Positions 40,327-52,291 of a stretch of 64,000 nucleotides of DNA are shown piece after piece. The notes beneath the pieces were generated by a model. It was not told where the DNA came from and did not search any database. It saw nothing but the letters and a program-made list of their open reading frames with translations. The stretch lies in contig NC_135555.1 of NCBI RefSeq assembly GCF_964340395.1, positions 11,598,931 to 11,662,930 of the forward strand, given 5' to 3'. Position 1 is the first letter of the stretch. Each line of letters starts with the position of its first letter. The DNA is from Glandiceps talaboti (Eukaryota > Hemichordata > Enteropneusta > Spengelidae). The position numbers and the translations under genes were made by a program.

Positions 40327-41123
40327 TTTGAGAAGTACGTCTGACAGAGTCTAATTTATATATATATATATATATAATAGGACCTAATAGGTACTTCTCA
40401 AACGTTTGAAACAATGATAAAATATATTGAACAGTAATTTTCTTCTACATCACCTGTGAACTGTTGAAAAAATAAATATAGACAATGCATGTTATGATAA
40501 AGTAAGACATGGCAGGAACAATGTAAAAGATACAAGGTAAACTTCACATAAGGCAACGGAAGATTCAAATGTCAAAACAGTGTACGATAATTGTTGTTAC
40601 ATGAGTTTTACAACATAGACATTTCATAATATAAATAATTATTGGCATAATTATAGGTGGGAGAGAAGAAGTCGATCTTTTTATTCTAGTTAACCCCCTA
40701 GCATAAGGTTAAACGCTATTACAGGTTACCAAACATTGATGATGTGGAATCTCAGATTAAACAGACACTGTATAACTTAAAACCTGAGAGCTACGAGTTA
40801 ATTGGTTGTATTTACTGTTAGATCATTGATTTATTTATTGCATGTTTTAAAATACCGGAATAAATCTAGTCGTGACATTAAACTGTTTGTTAACACAGTG
40901 GTACCAAAATTGATGAGTCAAAATAAATGTAAAACTTAGAAGTTGAAAATGACAAATGATCAATTCAAAGCTTATCCCTGTGATCAGTATAAGGTCAATC
41001 AACTAACAGTGCATGCCAGAACACTGACAGAACATTTTGTGTCTCGTGGTTATATGGCTTTTGATGATAGGATATATATATAGTTATATATCTGTGTGTG
41101 CACGCAAGCACATGTACGTACGT
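40327..41123. other. No gene seen
   Basis: A short (TA) tract at 40356-40377; otherwise featureless. Confidence 0.5.
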
Positions 41124-41420
41124 ACGTACATACATACATACATACATACATACATACATACATACATACATACATACATACATACATACATAAACATACA
41201 TACATACATACATACATACATACATACATACATACATACATAAACATACATACATACATACATACATACATACATACATACATGCATGCATGCATGCATG
41301 CATACATACATACATACATACATACATACATACATACATACATACATACACACACACACATACACACATACACACATACATACATACATACATACATACA
41401 TACATACATACATACATACA
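41124..41420. repeat. Long (CATA)n microsatellite
   Basis: Nearly 300 bases of CATA units with AAAC, CATG and CACA variants. The long Tyr-Ile-His-Thr and Met-Tyr-Val-Cys frames here are artefacts. Confidence 0.97.
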
Positions 41421-42599
41421 ATACTAATGGCTCGTTTAGAAGTTCCAAGTCTGCTTTCCAATCACACAAGAAATGTTTTCAGCAATGTTTCGATGTGACT
41501 AGCCCATTAGAATATATTTTAAAACTTATTTTTTGTCTCAGTGAAGTGAACTGTCGCGCCACCATGGAGACATCAAAACTTTGGCACCCGTATGTCTGCG
41601 TTTAGTTACAGTGGTTTGGATGATTCATTTCGTCCTGACTAAATGTAGGAATAACTTGCCAGCGTGCTATCTCTAAGTGTAGAATGTGAAGTTTGTTGTT
41701 GTTTTCTTTGAAGTTCTTTCAAACAGAGCCAGTGAACACTTGCATCAAATGAGCGGTATTTTAAGTCGATAAACATGTTTGGCCAGCTTATGCATACATG
41801 GCCAATCATCACGTGGTCGAAAAGCACTACAAAATATACAGAAAGAGAGACGGAACAAGAAGTAAAACAGTGCAGACACACCAACACATCCCAAACTAAA
41901 ACAATTTAAAGCTAACATGTCAGGGAAAGTAACAGAACCAAAACTGACAATTTGTAACATTGAAATGTCTGACGTAACCTCATCATATGAAAAAGAAAAT
42001 AATTCTGACATGACCTTTTTCGTATAGAATGTTTTCAGTACGTCTTATTAACAGATTGGTAAGAGATGAAACTGCTTTAAGGTTGTTATAATATCAGGCT
42101 AAAGTACATTTAAGAAATATAAATAAACCTTATCAACAAATTTCTGCTTTCATCCTTGTAAAAAAAAATAGTTTCTTTATGTCGGGTTTCAAATTTCTAA
42201 AAGCAAAACATTACCCGAATAAAGAGATTCGTTACAATTGAGCTATTGACAGGGTTATTTCCTTCACATTTTGACACGATTATCGGACGTGAGACGTGAG
42301 ACTGGCGTCATCTTACCAGTCAGTTGGCACCGTGACACAGCCCCAGTATATGTAAATATGTATGCGTAGTTTTGTACAACGTTGACTGTGAGTCGGTCGT
42401 GTCAATCCAGGAACTACCCACACACAACATTGTTCTATTCATAGCTGAAATGAGTCACGAACAGTTCGTGTATGACGTCACGTGACCATTCATTTCCAAT
42501 TTTAAAAACAAAACTGTTTAAGGACACTATAAGTGGCAGTACTGTGAGAGATCTGTGTGTCATAAAACACAACGTTAACAGCATTTGTAAAGGAGTGTC
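41421..42599. other. No gene seen
   Basis: No conserved frame. Minus-strand frames at 41639-42011 show no domain. Confidence 0.5.
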
Positions 42600-43900
42600 T
42601 CAATGACTATACCCCTCACGCAAATACACACAATCCATACTGTTGTCGACAATCTGTTCGTTTCCACAGTGAAATGAGAAGTTGTCGACGATATGTTCGT
42701 TTCCACACTTCTCTAGCATTACATCGAACACAACGCACAAATTAAAGTATATCATTCCGTACATTACCTTTGAATCTATTATGTCACCAGTCAACAACTA
42801 TACAAGTTCGCTCCCCCCCCCCCCCCCAATTTTGTCATCCGGTTAATTTCTAAATCAAGCTGGGTTGGTGATATGACACTTTCCATATGTTAGCACGTGC
42901 GATCTAAAATTGTTTTCAGTACATCATACACATAATTCTCTTTAAAAACCATACTCATCTCAGAATGATGCCATGTCTGGGCAGACACGAACTTTACAAC
43001 TTCGAATATGGTTATTTTGATACTAGCCTCTAACCTCAGCTCGAACTCCAGGTATACATTATTAATATATGTATGACCTGTACACCGTCTGTCTATACAA
43101 AACAGGTCGGCATACATATTCAGTAATGATTTAGGCACGGAGCCAAAACTACACCCCATGGGTTAGACTGTCGACATTCGTTCGTGCCTTTTTTGCTACG
43201 TTTCATCTAAATCAAAGTCGTCGCCTCGCTCCGTAGCACTGAATACTAATGCGTACTGATAGGAACTGCGATTGCCGAAGGCACGAACTGTGAGTGCCGA
43301 AGCGAAGGCTCTGGCACTCGCTGATCAGTACGCGGTTATAGTATTGCTCCGAATCGGAGCGAGGCAACGACTTTAGTTTTAGATAAAATGTAGCAAAAAG
43401 GCACGAACGACTCTACCCATGGGTATGATTCATTTCTTTCGAAGGCTACTGAAGACATCCTACCGTCTCGTTAAATCACAGACCCACAGATTTAAGTCTT
43501 TGTTGTGAAAAATCACGTATCGGTGTAGAGAATAGATGAAACACTGATTTATGTTAGGTCTGTTCTGTCACTGGCTACTGCAATTCATTTTAGCCATTGA
43601 CATTTATCGTATATTAAATTATACCACTTTGCTATTTGTTAGTCAGCACACGACGTGTCGACTAAAATTTATATCATTTACAGTTCTTTTAACCAAATAT
43701 ACTTGACCGTTGATTGATATAATTCAACCAATATATTGTCATTGAAATGACGTTTTATATAATTTCGACTGACGGGTCATTTAACCTCGATTGCAATCAA
43801 TGCAGTATTTGGGGAAAATATGCAAACGCACAGACTTGCTACCCCCATAATAATCTGATAATCGAATTGTGCAAACTGTCTTGTTTCTGGTGACAGTATT
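42600..43900 (+). repeat. Intron-1 segmental duplicate, distal copy
   Basis: Collinear matches to 52860-54650: CAATGACTATACCC (42601 vs 52874), GAGCCAAAACTACACCCCATG (43140 vs 54188), TTTCTTTCGAAGGCTACTGAAGACAT (43434 vs 54223), ACATTTATCGTATATTAAA (43600 vs 54345) and TTGTCATTGAAATGA (43736 vs 54500). A local 41-bp tandem duplication (GTTCGTTTCCAC twice) lies at 42640-42710. Confidence 0.7.
43163..43415. mobile_element. 253-bp fold-back transposon with 8-bp target duplication
   Basis: CCCATGGG flanks both sides (43155-43162 and 43416-43423). The paralogous site at 54204-54211 reads CCCATGAG uninterrupted. The arms carry TTCGTTCGTGCCTTTTTTGC, CAAAGTCGTCGCCTCGCTCC and GCGTACTGAT, mirrored by GGAGCGAGGCAACGACTTT and AGCAAAAAGGCACGAACGA. 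It is GC-richer than its surroundings. The 8-bp duplication fits hAT or P superfamilies. Confidence 0.9.
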
Positions 43901-45120
43901 TTCACGACAGAGATTTGTTGTATGGTTGTACAGGACAAACCAGATTTATAACGATACTAGTAATAATCATCCAAAGCTCAATTACGTGCGACTAATTAGA
44001 TCATGTACTAATATCAGTGTGGTCCCTTAGGAATCTCTAATTATTTACGACCATGGGATATCAGAAGGATTCAAAGTTGGGGGGGGGGATTCGTAGAAAA
44101 CACACACCAAGTAGAACAAATAGATTACTTGAACGAATCATCGTTCAAAACATTATCATGCAGTTATAACAAATTTTCGTAAAATAATTAAATCCCAACA
44201 CACTCACAAATGTTCTATTTATAGACGCCCACAGTTCTAATCTCTACATATATAATACCTTAGTTACTATTTATTTTACGGTAGTTATGGACTTCGAATT
44301 CTCATCGTTAACTTGAAAGTGAAGGTGGAAAAAACTGGCAAAATATAGTATAAGGGAAGCAAACTTTTTGTTATAATTTTATTCTTCAAATAATTAGAAT
44401 GAGTAAACAAACACCTCATAAACCATTGTGTGATTATAATACGAAATTCACGTCACAAAAGCAGTTTTTTTCCTGATTTTCTCGGCTGAATGTTTACACT
44501 CTTAGACTACGTCAGTATTCATTTTACATGACGAATCGTTTTCAATCCAAGCAATTTATAGGTGTTCACAGGTGTTTCATACTATTAAATTTCGTCTGTG
44601 ATATTAAAAACACTAGATATGCATCTGGAGTTACATCCTCTTACAATCTTGATTTATTTATAAGTTTTTTCCGGAAATAGAGTTTCACTGTTCCAGTAGC
44701 AATTAACAATAACACACTGGTAATCTGGAGATTTTTCGTCAATAATTCATTATTCCTTGTCTTAAATTACTCAAGATACTACAATTTTGTACAAACAGCA
44801 TAACACGTGATATCTCGGTCAACTTTGAAATCACAATGGTGAAAGGATGTAATTTCAGAGAGACTTTGACAGTTCTGTCGATTTGAGTCCTGAAAACCCA
44901 ATTGACTCTTGAGGGCGCTAGTGTTCCTGGCATCAACACACTGGAATATACTATGACAATAACCAAATTAAACAGTATAATAGTCAAACGTATATTATAT
45001 AGAAAATACTAGGAGTAGAACTGTGATGACTGAAAGTGACAATTCAGTCCCAACAATTTCATACGTTACCATATGTTTTCAAAATATTAACTGTATTTTG
45101 GTTTTTTCGCAGTAACCGAT
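43901..45120. other. No gene seen
   Basis: A short G-run at 44080; no coding sequence recognised. Confidence 0.5.
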
Positions 45121-45140
45121 GTATACACGGTTACCACCCA

Positions 45141-45172
45141 TTGAAAATGAGCACTGGCTCGAAACGTTAGTG
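45141..45172 (+). ncRNA. Degenerate hammerhead-like motif upstream of the Penelope-like remnant
   Basis: A perfect stem GAGC-ACTG-GCTC (45149-45160) is followed by GAAAC (45161-45165) and GTTAGTG. The part before the stem, TTGAAAAT, only loosely resembles CTGATGA. Penelope-like elements are known to carry hammerhead ribozymes in their terminal repeats, so this may be a decayed one. Confidence 0.35.
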
Positions 45173-45222
45173 ATTTGACTACTTTTCAGGGATTGTGTTA
45201 TCTGTATATTATTCAACATATG

Positions 45223-45253
<31 letters not shown>

Positions 45254-45275
45254 ACTTCCTTTCACCCATATATTA

Positions 45276-46230
45276 GCTCTTGATTTTGTGTCACTCTACC
45301 CTAATATCGACATCGAGGAAGGCATCACTGCAAGATGCCTTATATATGTACCTGTTCTAATACTAATCAAGAAGACGTCAAAAACATTACATTGCTGTCT
45401 CGTTTCGTTTTAGAGAACAATTTCTTCCAATTTAATGACAAATACTACAGACAAGTCTCTGGTACAGCTATGGGCACGCCAATTGCGGTATCGTATGCTA
45501 ATATCTACACGAGTTGGTGGATGGGAAAATATTACTTCACCCAGGGCACCGTACCAAACTGTCCAGAAGTCACGGATCGTTTCATTGATGATCTCGCTGC
45601 CCTGTCTACATCTACTGAGAAAGGCATACATATTTTCATAGACCAACTTAACAATAGCCACCCGAAAATCAAATTTACAACAGAAAATAGCTCAACTTTA
45701 GTTGCTTTTCTTAAATATTCACTTAATGAAGCATAAGTTGGAAACCGATCTATATAGTACACCCGTCGCATCACACAGTTATCTGCCACCATCGAGTTGC
45801 CATCCACCCCATACTTTCAAATCAATCATTTTTTCAGGTGCGCTCCGTATCCGCCGCATTTGTAGTAAACCAGAATGGGGTGATAAAAGACATTTAAAAT
45901 TCCGCGGCTACCTCAGAAAATGTGGTTATTCAGGAAAATCCATTAATTTACAGTTTGCCCGCGCCTCTAGCCTCTATCCCTACTCGTTCTAAGTTACTAA
46001 GTAACAATATAAACAGAAAATAAAAGATACGCTTGTTGCTCTTTGAGCCACAACACGAAATTGTTCAAATCCACGGTTACAAGGAAATCGTATCACATCA
46101 AGAATGACTTAAATTGTAAGTCAAGTAATAATGTCATATGCGCCCTAACCTGCCGTTTCAGCAGGTCCCATCTGTCTTCGCATGTCGTGTATACTGGCAC
46201 ATGTTGCCTGTTTACATCCGAAAACTAACG
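45276..46230 (+). mobile_element. Penelope-like element reverse transcriptase remnant
   Basis: RT motifs run in order across three frames: LDFVSLYPNIDIEEGI (motif A) at 45279; then, frame-shifted, NNFFQFNDKYYRQVSGTAMGTPIA (motif B) at 45416-45490 and FIDDLAALST (motif C, YxDD class) near 45580; then LYSTPVASHSYLPPSSCHPP and ALRIRRICS at 45748-45860. A further frame reads YHIKNDLNCKSSNNV, as in the start of the GIY-YIG endonuclease region of Penelope-like elements. Frameshifts and missing N- and C-terminal parts make it a dead copy. Confidence 0.85.
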
Positions 46231-46945
46231 AATCTGTTAAACAAAGGGTGAAACTTACTGCCGACAAGTTCCGAAGGTTGGCCTTAAACTATGCTCATGA
46301 ATATTCATAATATATTCATAATATTCATGACGTTTAAGATTCCTGTTCACAGAGTGGTCGAGCGGACTGTCTTCCCCATTGATATGTTGCGGAGTGATAA
46401 CGGACATGATAAACCCCTTCCCTACATAAAAAAAAACTATCGTCATCAGTGACAGCAACGCTTAATAAGAGAATAGCCTGTCTTTAAGCAAGTATGAAGA
46501 ATTTCTTTATGAATGGAAGACACCGCGGAGACCATTTATTAGCTTGAAGCTCCCAGGGAAGGATTACACACATCACATAGTAGCGTTCAGCCGAAAAATA
46601 AAATTATATTTAATCCTTTCTTTATACTTGGCATAGTAACTGATAGCTTTGTCTCGTCATTCTTATCTATGAAATTAGGATAAATAACGACTTTACATTC
46701 AGAGGACAGCTAAGTAGAGAAGTACCTCTTCAATGTTGATACAAAAATTTGATGCTTCTAGCATTTCATTTACAATGTCATAGCTATCTGGCTGCTTCGA
46801 ATTTTTCAGTGATCCAATTGATATTTTTAACATTTGTTATCTGCCTGTCTAAATATCACTATTTTATGGATCATGAACAAGAAAATAGGATATTCCAGTC
46901 TGATGATATGTGAAGTGTCATGGATAAAGATGTGTTATCTCTCAC
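46231..46945. other. No gene seen
   Basis: A small AT hairpin TCATGAATATT...AATATTCATGA at 46293-46330. The right part is intron-like sequence of the inverted first-exon cassette. Confidence 0.5.
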
Positions 46946-47043
46946 CTCTGATTGTGTTGTTCTGACCCAGTAGAAGCACCATGTTGTGTAAGGCACCCAA
47001 AGACCATAAGTGCAAGGGAGATCACATAAAGAATCTTCTTCAT
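46946..47043 (-). pseudogene. Inverted, frameshifted copy of the GalT first exon
   Basis: Read on the minus strand, this aligns with the two intact first exons: ATGAAGAAGATT, the FGCL segment and CTTCTACTGG are recognisable, and a GTGAGA donor follows CAGAG. A two-base insertion after the FGCL codons and a one-base deletion later make it 98 rather than 97 bases. The reading frame is lost after FGCLT and the donor phase becomes 2. It could not join a phase-1 GalT exon. No GalT exons were seen further along the minus strand. Confidence 0.8.
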
Positions 47044-47345
47044 GATCACGACCTTCTCCTATTCTATTAAATATACTTGTGATATATCTGATGATTGTTC
47101 ATTCACCATATTTCATTGAAAGTAATATGGCTGGCGCTTAATGTTTCATATCTGCATATCTGGAAGGTTTGTCAAACTGCTACTGTACGCGCGCATGCCC
47201 AACGGATGTATGCAGACAAGAGGGGTTATGTGCGTGACGATATACTAATGAATGGTCATGTGGCGGTGTCGAACGTAGGTCACGGAATGACGGTCCGTTT
47301 TCCCAGCGGTCCCTGCGTGCAAAATCATTTTTCACAGTGCTAGGA
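47044..47345 (-). promoter_or_regulatory. Inverted copy of the GalT 5' flank
   Basis: On the minus strand this repeats the 5' flank of the 36315 exon. CTGATGATTGTTCATTCACC and TTTCATTGAAAGTAATATGG (read on the plus strand) match the reverse complement of 36240-36290. A more distant match around TTTTCCCAGCGGTCCCTGCG extends the homology to about 300 bp. Confidence 0.6.
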
Positions 47346-48276
47346 CTTAAGTAAAAACATACGTTTCATGTACTCGACTTAGACGTTCCTATAAATATTA
47401 TCAAGGAAACGTTCTTCAATGGTATGGAAAAAGAGAACTGCAATAGCGACGAAGATAAACAAATCTATAGTAAATTTTCTAAACAATTGTGATTAGATAT
47501 TTACTAGTATTTCAGAAATTATTTGTTACAGTAATATCTTATACATTTTGATATAATATATGTAGCTACGGTTATCAAACTGTATATGATCTAGAAATTT
47601 ATTTCCCGGTTTATATAGTAATCCAAGAAGCAAGGGATTTGACACGTGATTTTGTTATAACATTAGATACCGATTTATATGAATTGGAATTATTACTTGA
47701 TCTTAATGATATATCTGTAGTAAGAATACGGACAGGGCTAATTAAACACCATCCTCGCCACAGGTGGTCGTGCTTGACAGGTTTCTGTTATGCTTCGTCC
47801 CAGAGTTTAAAAAATCTTTGCTTTAAAGTGGCCATAAATGATGTGGATGACAAATGGGTATTATTTTGGATTAATAATTCTTAAGACAACTCTACCATGT
47901 TTTCGTACTTGAAAAAAAAACAGTGTGAAACATCATCGGCCAAATCCATGAGTCTAACTCAATTAATTACAAAAAGTTAAAATGTGTGTAAAAGTTTGAG
48001 TTACAATCAAGGATTCAGTATACGTTATTTCATTTTTATTTTTTAAGTACAAATATAGAAATATTTTATGAATTAAAAATCCAAAATTAATATTCATTTG
48101 CCATCCGTATGACAATACACACACACAGACAGACAGACATAGACACACACACACACATAGCGTTTCATTCTTCTTTCGCCAAGTAGAGTGGTCAATCAGC
48201 TTGGAGAGCAATATATACATAAAAAAATGAAAGACGAGTTTGATATTTAACAATACTAACAGACTCGTCTTCTTTC

Positions 48277-48281
<5 letters not shown>
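47346..48281. other. No gene supported
   Basis: A 81-codon frame at 47639-47884 has no recognised domain. Its 3' part (TTTAAAGTGGCCATA...GG.TATTATTTTGGATT) resembles the dispersed repeat at 50650, so it is more likely repeat than gene. Confidence 0.45.

Positions 48282-48372
<91 letters not shown>
48282..48372. repeat. (TA)n(TG)n microsatellite
   Basis: A TA tract to about 48351, then TG repeats. Confidence 0.97.
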
Positions 48373-49302
48373 ATATAAATTATATATGTGTGTGTGTATA
48401 TAAATTATAGCGCTACTAATATATAAATCATTATGCAAATTGACTGCCGTCCTTGCCATCCAGTCTGGGGAGAATACTATCATGGGGATCGATAGATTAT
48501 CGGATACATTTCAATTTGCCAAAAATATAAATGTTTCTCCTTTATTGACCACGGCCACGTCCACTGTTACTGATGGAAAAAAAACATACCTAACAATCTT
48601 CAATTCAAAAGACAAAACAAGTGTAGTCGATTGTAGTTTGCCGCGGCAAGAGCATATATATATACCAGCTCTAACCCTCCAAACGTACCAAAGGGCAAGA
48701 ATTTCAAAGGTTTGTTATTTTCCCTATAAATTCGTAAATATCCCTAAACCTCACCCCGATTCACATGTATGATATTCGTGGGATGACACCCACATCCCAA
48801 TCCCCCACCCCCATCCCCGTCTTGAACTTGCATGCTGCAAGTGCAAGTGGTGTTTGTCAGTATACATGATACTTGAAGTAGGATTTTCAATTGGTATAAC
48901 AGGTTTGTAGGTCACTATATGCTGGGTTGGCAAACAGCATCAGCTGCATTTGGGTATTAGTATTTAATGATCGTCTACCCTGGATCCTGGATTATATTGA
49001 TTTTACAGGACGTTGTATACAATTTAACCCATCCTACCTTCAAGTGAATTGGTCCAAATAAGGTATTCTAAACATTTAGCAACACTAACGGTTATATCAC
49101 TGAAATTACACGTGTTCCATTTACTAGCGATGTATAATGCACAATAATGTAATCTTCTCTAGTTTTAGCTTAATCGTTTTTTACCATTCTCTCAAAATTG
49201 ATTATTTTTTATTAAAGTTGCGGTGTAATCAATTCCTTTGAGGAGTACGTAGACTGACAACATAATAAATACTAATACAGTGAAATGTAAGGGAACTTTC
49301 TC
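48373..49302. other. No gene supported
   Basis: A 110-codon frame at 48440-48772 has an ordinary amino acid mix but no recognised domain or splice context. Confidence 0.45.
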
Positions 49303-49361
49303 TCCATCCATCCATCCATCCATCTGTCTGTTTGTCTGTCCGTCCCTCCATCCATCCATCC

Positions 49362-49411
<50 letters not shown>

Positions 49412-49427
49412 GTATGTCCTTCCCTCG

Positions 49428-49522
<95 letters not shown>
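49303..49522. repeat. Compound microsatellite (CATC)n, (GTCT)n, (CT)n
   Basis: CATC to 49324, GTCT at 49361-49410, and a pure CT tract at about 49433-49522. Confidence 0.97.
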
Positions 49523-49526
<4 letters not shown>

Positions 49527-50649
49527 CGCGTCTTTTTAAAGATGTTTAAATGTCACTTCATTTTAGAACATTTGAATCTAAATATATGCCAATCACTATA
49601 GTAAAATAGCTAGCTGGTGAATATTGTATGAAGTACGGTTTCTTAGCTTGCGTGTTAATTAGGCCACATACCAGGTAACCAGGATGACAGTTTTCCTCTA
49701 AAATGCGTACTCTTCTCCTGAAGTGCACATAATTATGTGTCTACATGCTCCATGTTTAACTCATTCTTGCAATTAAATATAATACTTTGAATCTAACTGC
49801 ATTAAAATGACACTTTTATATGTGATCGTACATCGGACACGTGTGTAGAGTCGGTGTCTAGTTTACCAAAACATCCCGTTGTTATCATGTGAAATCCTCA
49901 TTTTAAAGTAGAAACCACTGGAAAGCACCGCGTAGTCCAGCATAAGCTAATTACAATATTAATAACTTTGTCAGGTATCATACGAAAACTCTGGTACGAA
50001 ATACTGTGTTCTGTCACAACAATTGACCCATCTCAGTTGAAATCTGTTTATAACTATTTTACTCTCAACTTATAAGTTTACACCAAGTTTTGTGATTACA
50101 ATACTTCTTAAATATCATGATAAAGCATAATATTTCATTCACGTATTGAACACAACATTTCGCTTTTCATTGTTTTCAGTCCCTCCGCTACATACAGCAT
50201 TACCCATCGCAAAATGATAGTCAACCCTATTTAGAAGTCCAAAGTCGTAGTCTGATTGTCGCTTCCATATTCGACCGCATATATATCAAGCTATTAAGGG
50301 AATTAGTACATGAAAAACGTTTATATTTTCCATATGCTTTAGGGTACATTAAAGATGCGTGATGAGAATCCTGTCTGCGTTGACGTTACTCGGCAATGCA
50401 TGACGTTTGGCGTGGATGGAACTGTAAGAAGTAAAGCAATGGCAATCAAATACCCCGTAAATAGCGCATTTACATGGCAAAGAAAACGTCCTTCAATTTG
50501 GATGTGATGGTTTAAACGCAGGTCCTAGTCTGTTTTCAAACATCATTAGTTCCTTAGCGAACCATTTAAAAAGCTTTTGCTATTTTTCCATATCTCGAAA
50601 CTATATGCTCTCTACACTATTACAGATGTTCTTCATAGTCTTAAATACT
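49523..50649. other. No gene seen
   Basis: No conserved frame or repeat was recognised. Confidence 0.5.
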
Positions 50650-51005
50650 GTTAAAGTGGCCATATGGATGAGGATTTGGTATTTATTTTTGGATTTGTAA
50701 TTTATAAAACAATTTTGTCTCGGCTTCCTACTTGAAATGTCAATAAGAAACAACAAAGACTAAGTCAGACCAAGGCTGTTTGAAATTCAGTACATTACAA
50801 AAATCTATAAAAAAATATGTGCAACGATTTTTTTTTGTACGTACACTAACAAACATTTGACACATTTATGTACTCTTTTTGCAATTTATTGACTTAATAC
50901 AAACAAGGAATTGGCATATGCTGTTCCACATTGATTTTTCAAGTAGGAAGTCATGATTTTATAAATTCAAAATTCAAAACAAATACTCACTTTAAACCAT
51001 TGAAG
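50650..51005. mobile_element. Degenerate fold-back repeat
   Basis: TTAAAGTGGCCATATGGATG, GGTATTTATTTTTGGATTTG, TTTATAAAAC and CTTCCTACTTGAAA on the left are mirrored in degraded form by TTTCAAGTAGGAAG, TTTATAAATTC, AAATACTCACTTTAAACC on the right. Related to 47820-47915. Confidence 0.6.
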
Positions 51006-51148
51006 ATTGTTTTAATTACATTTGTTTTCATATTTTAACAGTTATTTTTTTACTTGATACCACTCTCACCAACAAGGCATTGTCTTTTTTGCCATGACAA
51101 TAGTTCACCGGATAAAACTGTTGTAACTGAAGGCAGGTATCCCGACTT

Positions 51149-51584
<436 letters not shown>

Positions 51585-51744
51585 GGTGGGCATGCGTACA
51601 GTATTAGTTTTGTCCGAATGACGAAATCTGCGGGATATGCAGCATTAATTAAGCGCCAGCCATATGACTTTCAATGAAATATGGTGAATGAACAATCATC
51701 AGATGTATCACACGAGTATATTACAATAGGCAAAATTGGTCATC
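51585..51744 (+). promoter_or_regulatory. Conserved 5' flank of gene B first exon
   Basis: It shares GGTGGGCATGCGTACAGT, AATGACGAAATCTGCGGG, CTTTCAATGAAATATGG and TGAATGAACAATCATCAG with the other two cassettes. Position just before the ATG makes it the likely gene B promoter/5' UTR. A further match near 51470-51500 (CAGGGACTGCTGGGAAAACG) parallels the other copies. Confidence 0.6.
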
Positions 51745-51841
51745 ATGAAGAATAATTTTTACGTGCTTTTCCTAGCACTTACGTGTTTTGGGTGTCTCAC
51801 AACATGGTCTTTCTACTGGATTATAAACGATCCAAGCAGAG
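51745..51841 (+). CDS. Gene B exon 1 (signal anchor, proximal copy)
   Basis: The ATG opens MKNNFYVLFLALTCFGCL, followed by an aromatic run ending FYWIINDPSR. Two basic/polar residues then a hydrophobic span are typical of a Golgi type II anchor. The donor G|GTAAGA leaves phase 1, matching the acceptor at 55895. It shares 26 of 32 residues with the copy at 36315. This copy is the closer one to exon 2 (about 4 kb away). Confidence 0.82.
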
Positions 51842-52243
51842 GTAAGATAAACACGTCTTCTTCTCCTTTTTTTCAATATTTCTCCAGTTATGTATAATGA
51901 TAAAAGACATCTATGTTTTTATGTCCAGAAACTTGGTTATTTGTGATCATTAATGAGTGAAACCTTATCGTTGCTCTTCTGCTCACCACACCACTGTGTA
52001 TCATCCATTGAATTAAAAACTAGATTCTCTATCGTACTATTACTATTGCTGTCATTAATTACGATGTAACAGCTGGTAAGAAACTTTCTGGATTCCAATC
52101 AGCCGTGCTAAATTTAGTTTGTCTATGATACTTAGAAGCAGAGCAGAATTTACGTATGGGGAGAAAATTGGGGAAGAGAGAGGGGCGATTACAAAAGCAT
52201 AGGCTGTCACCGATGTGTATGTATGTATGTATGTATGTATGTA

Positions 52244-52291
<48 letters not shown>

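Noticed and set aside
41096-41605. Long Tyr-Ile-His-Thr and Met-Tyr-Val-Cys frames on both strands (also at 8279, 18425, 23257, 49280 and 51028)
   Set aside because: These are translations of tetranucleotide or dinucleotide microsatellites, open in many frames and on both strands at once.
47075-47115. CTGATGATTG near GAAAG in the inverted promoter flank as a hammerhead
   Set aside because: No GAAAC, no stem II and no cleavage site; it is simply part of the conserved GalT 5' flank.
47639-47884. 81-codon open frame
   Set aside because: Its end overlaps a dispersed repeat related to 50650, and no domain was recognised.
48440-48772. 110-codon open frame
   Set aside because: Composition is unremarkable and I recognised no family; a chance frame in this AT-rich region cannot be excluded.
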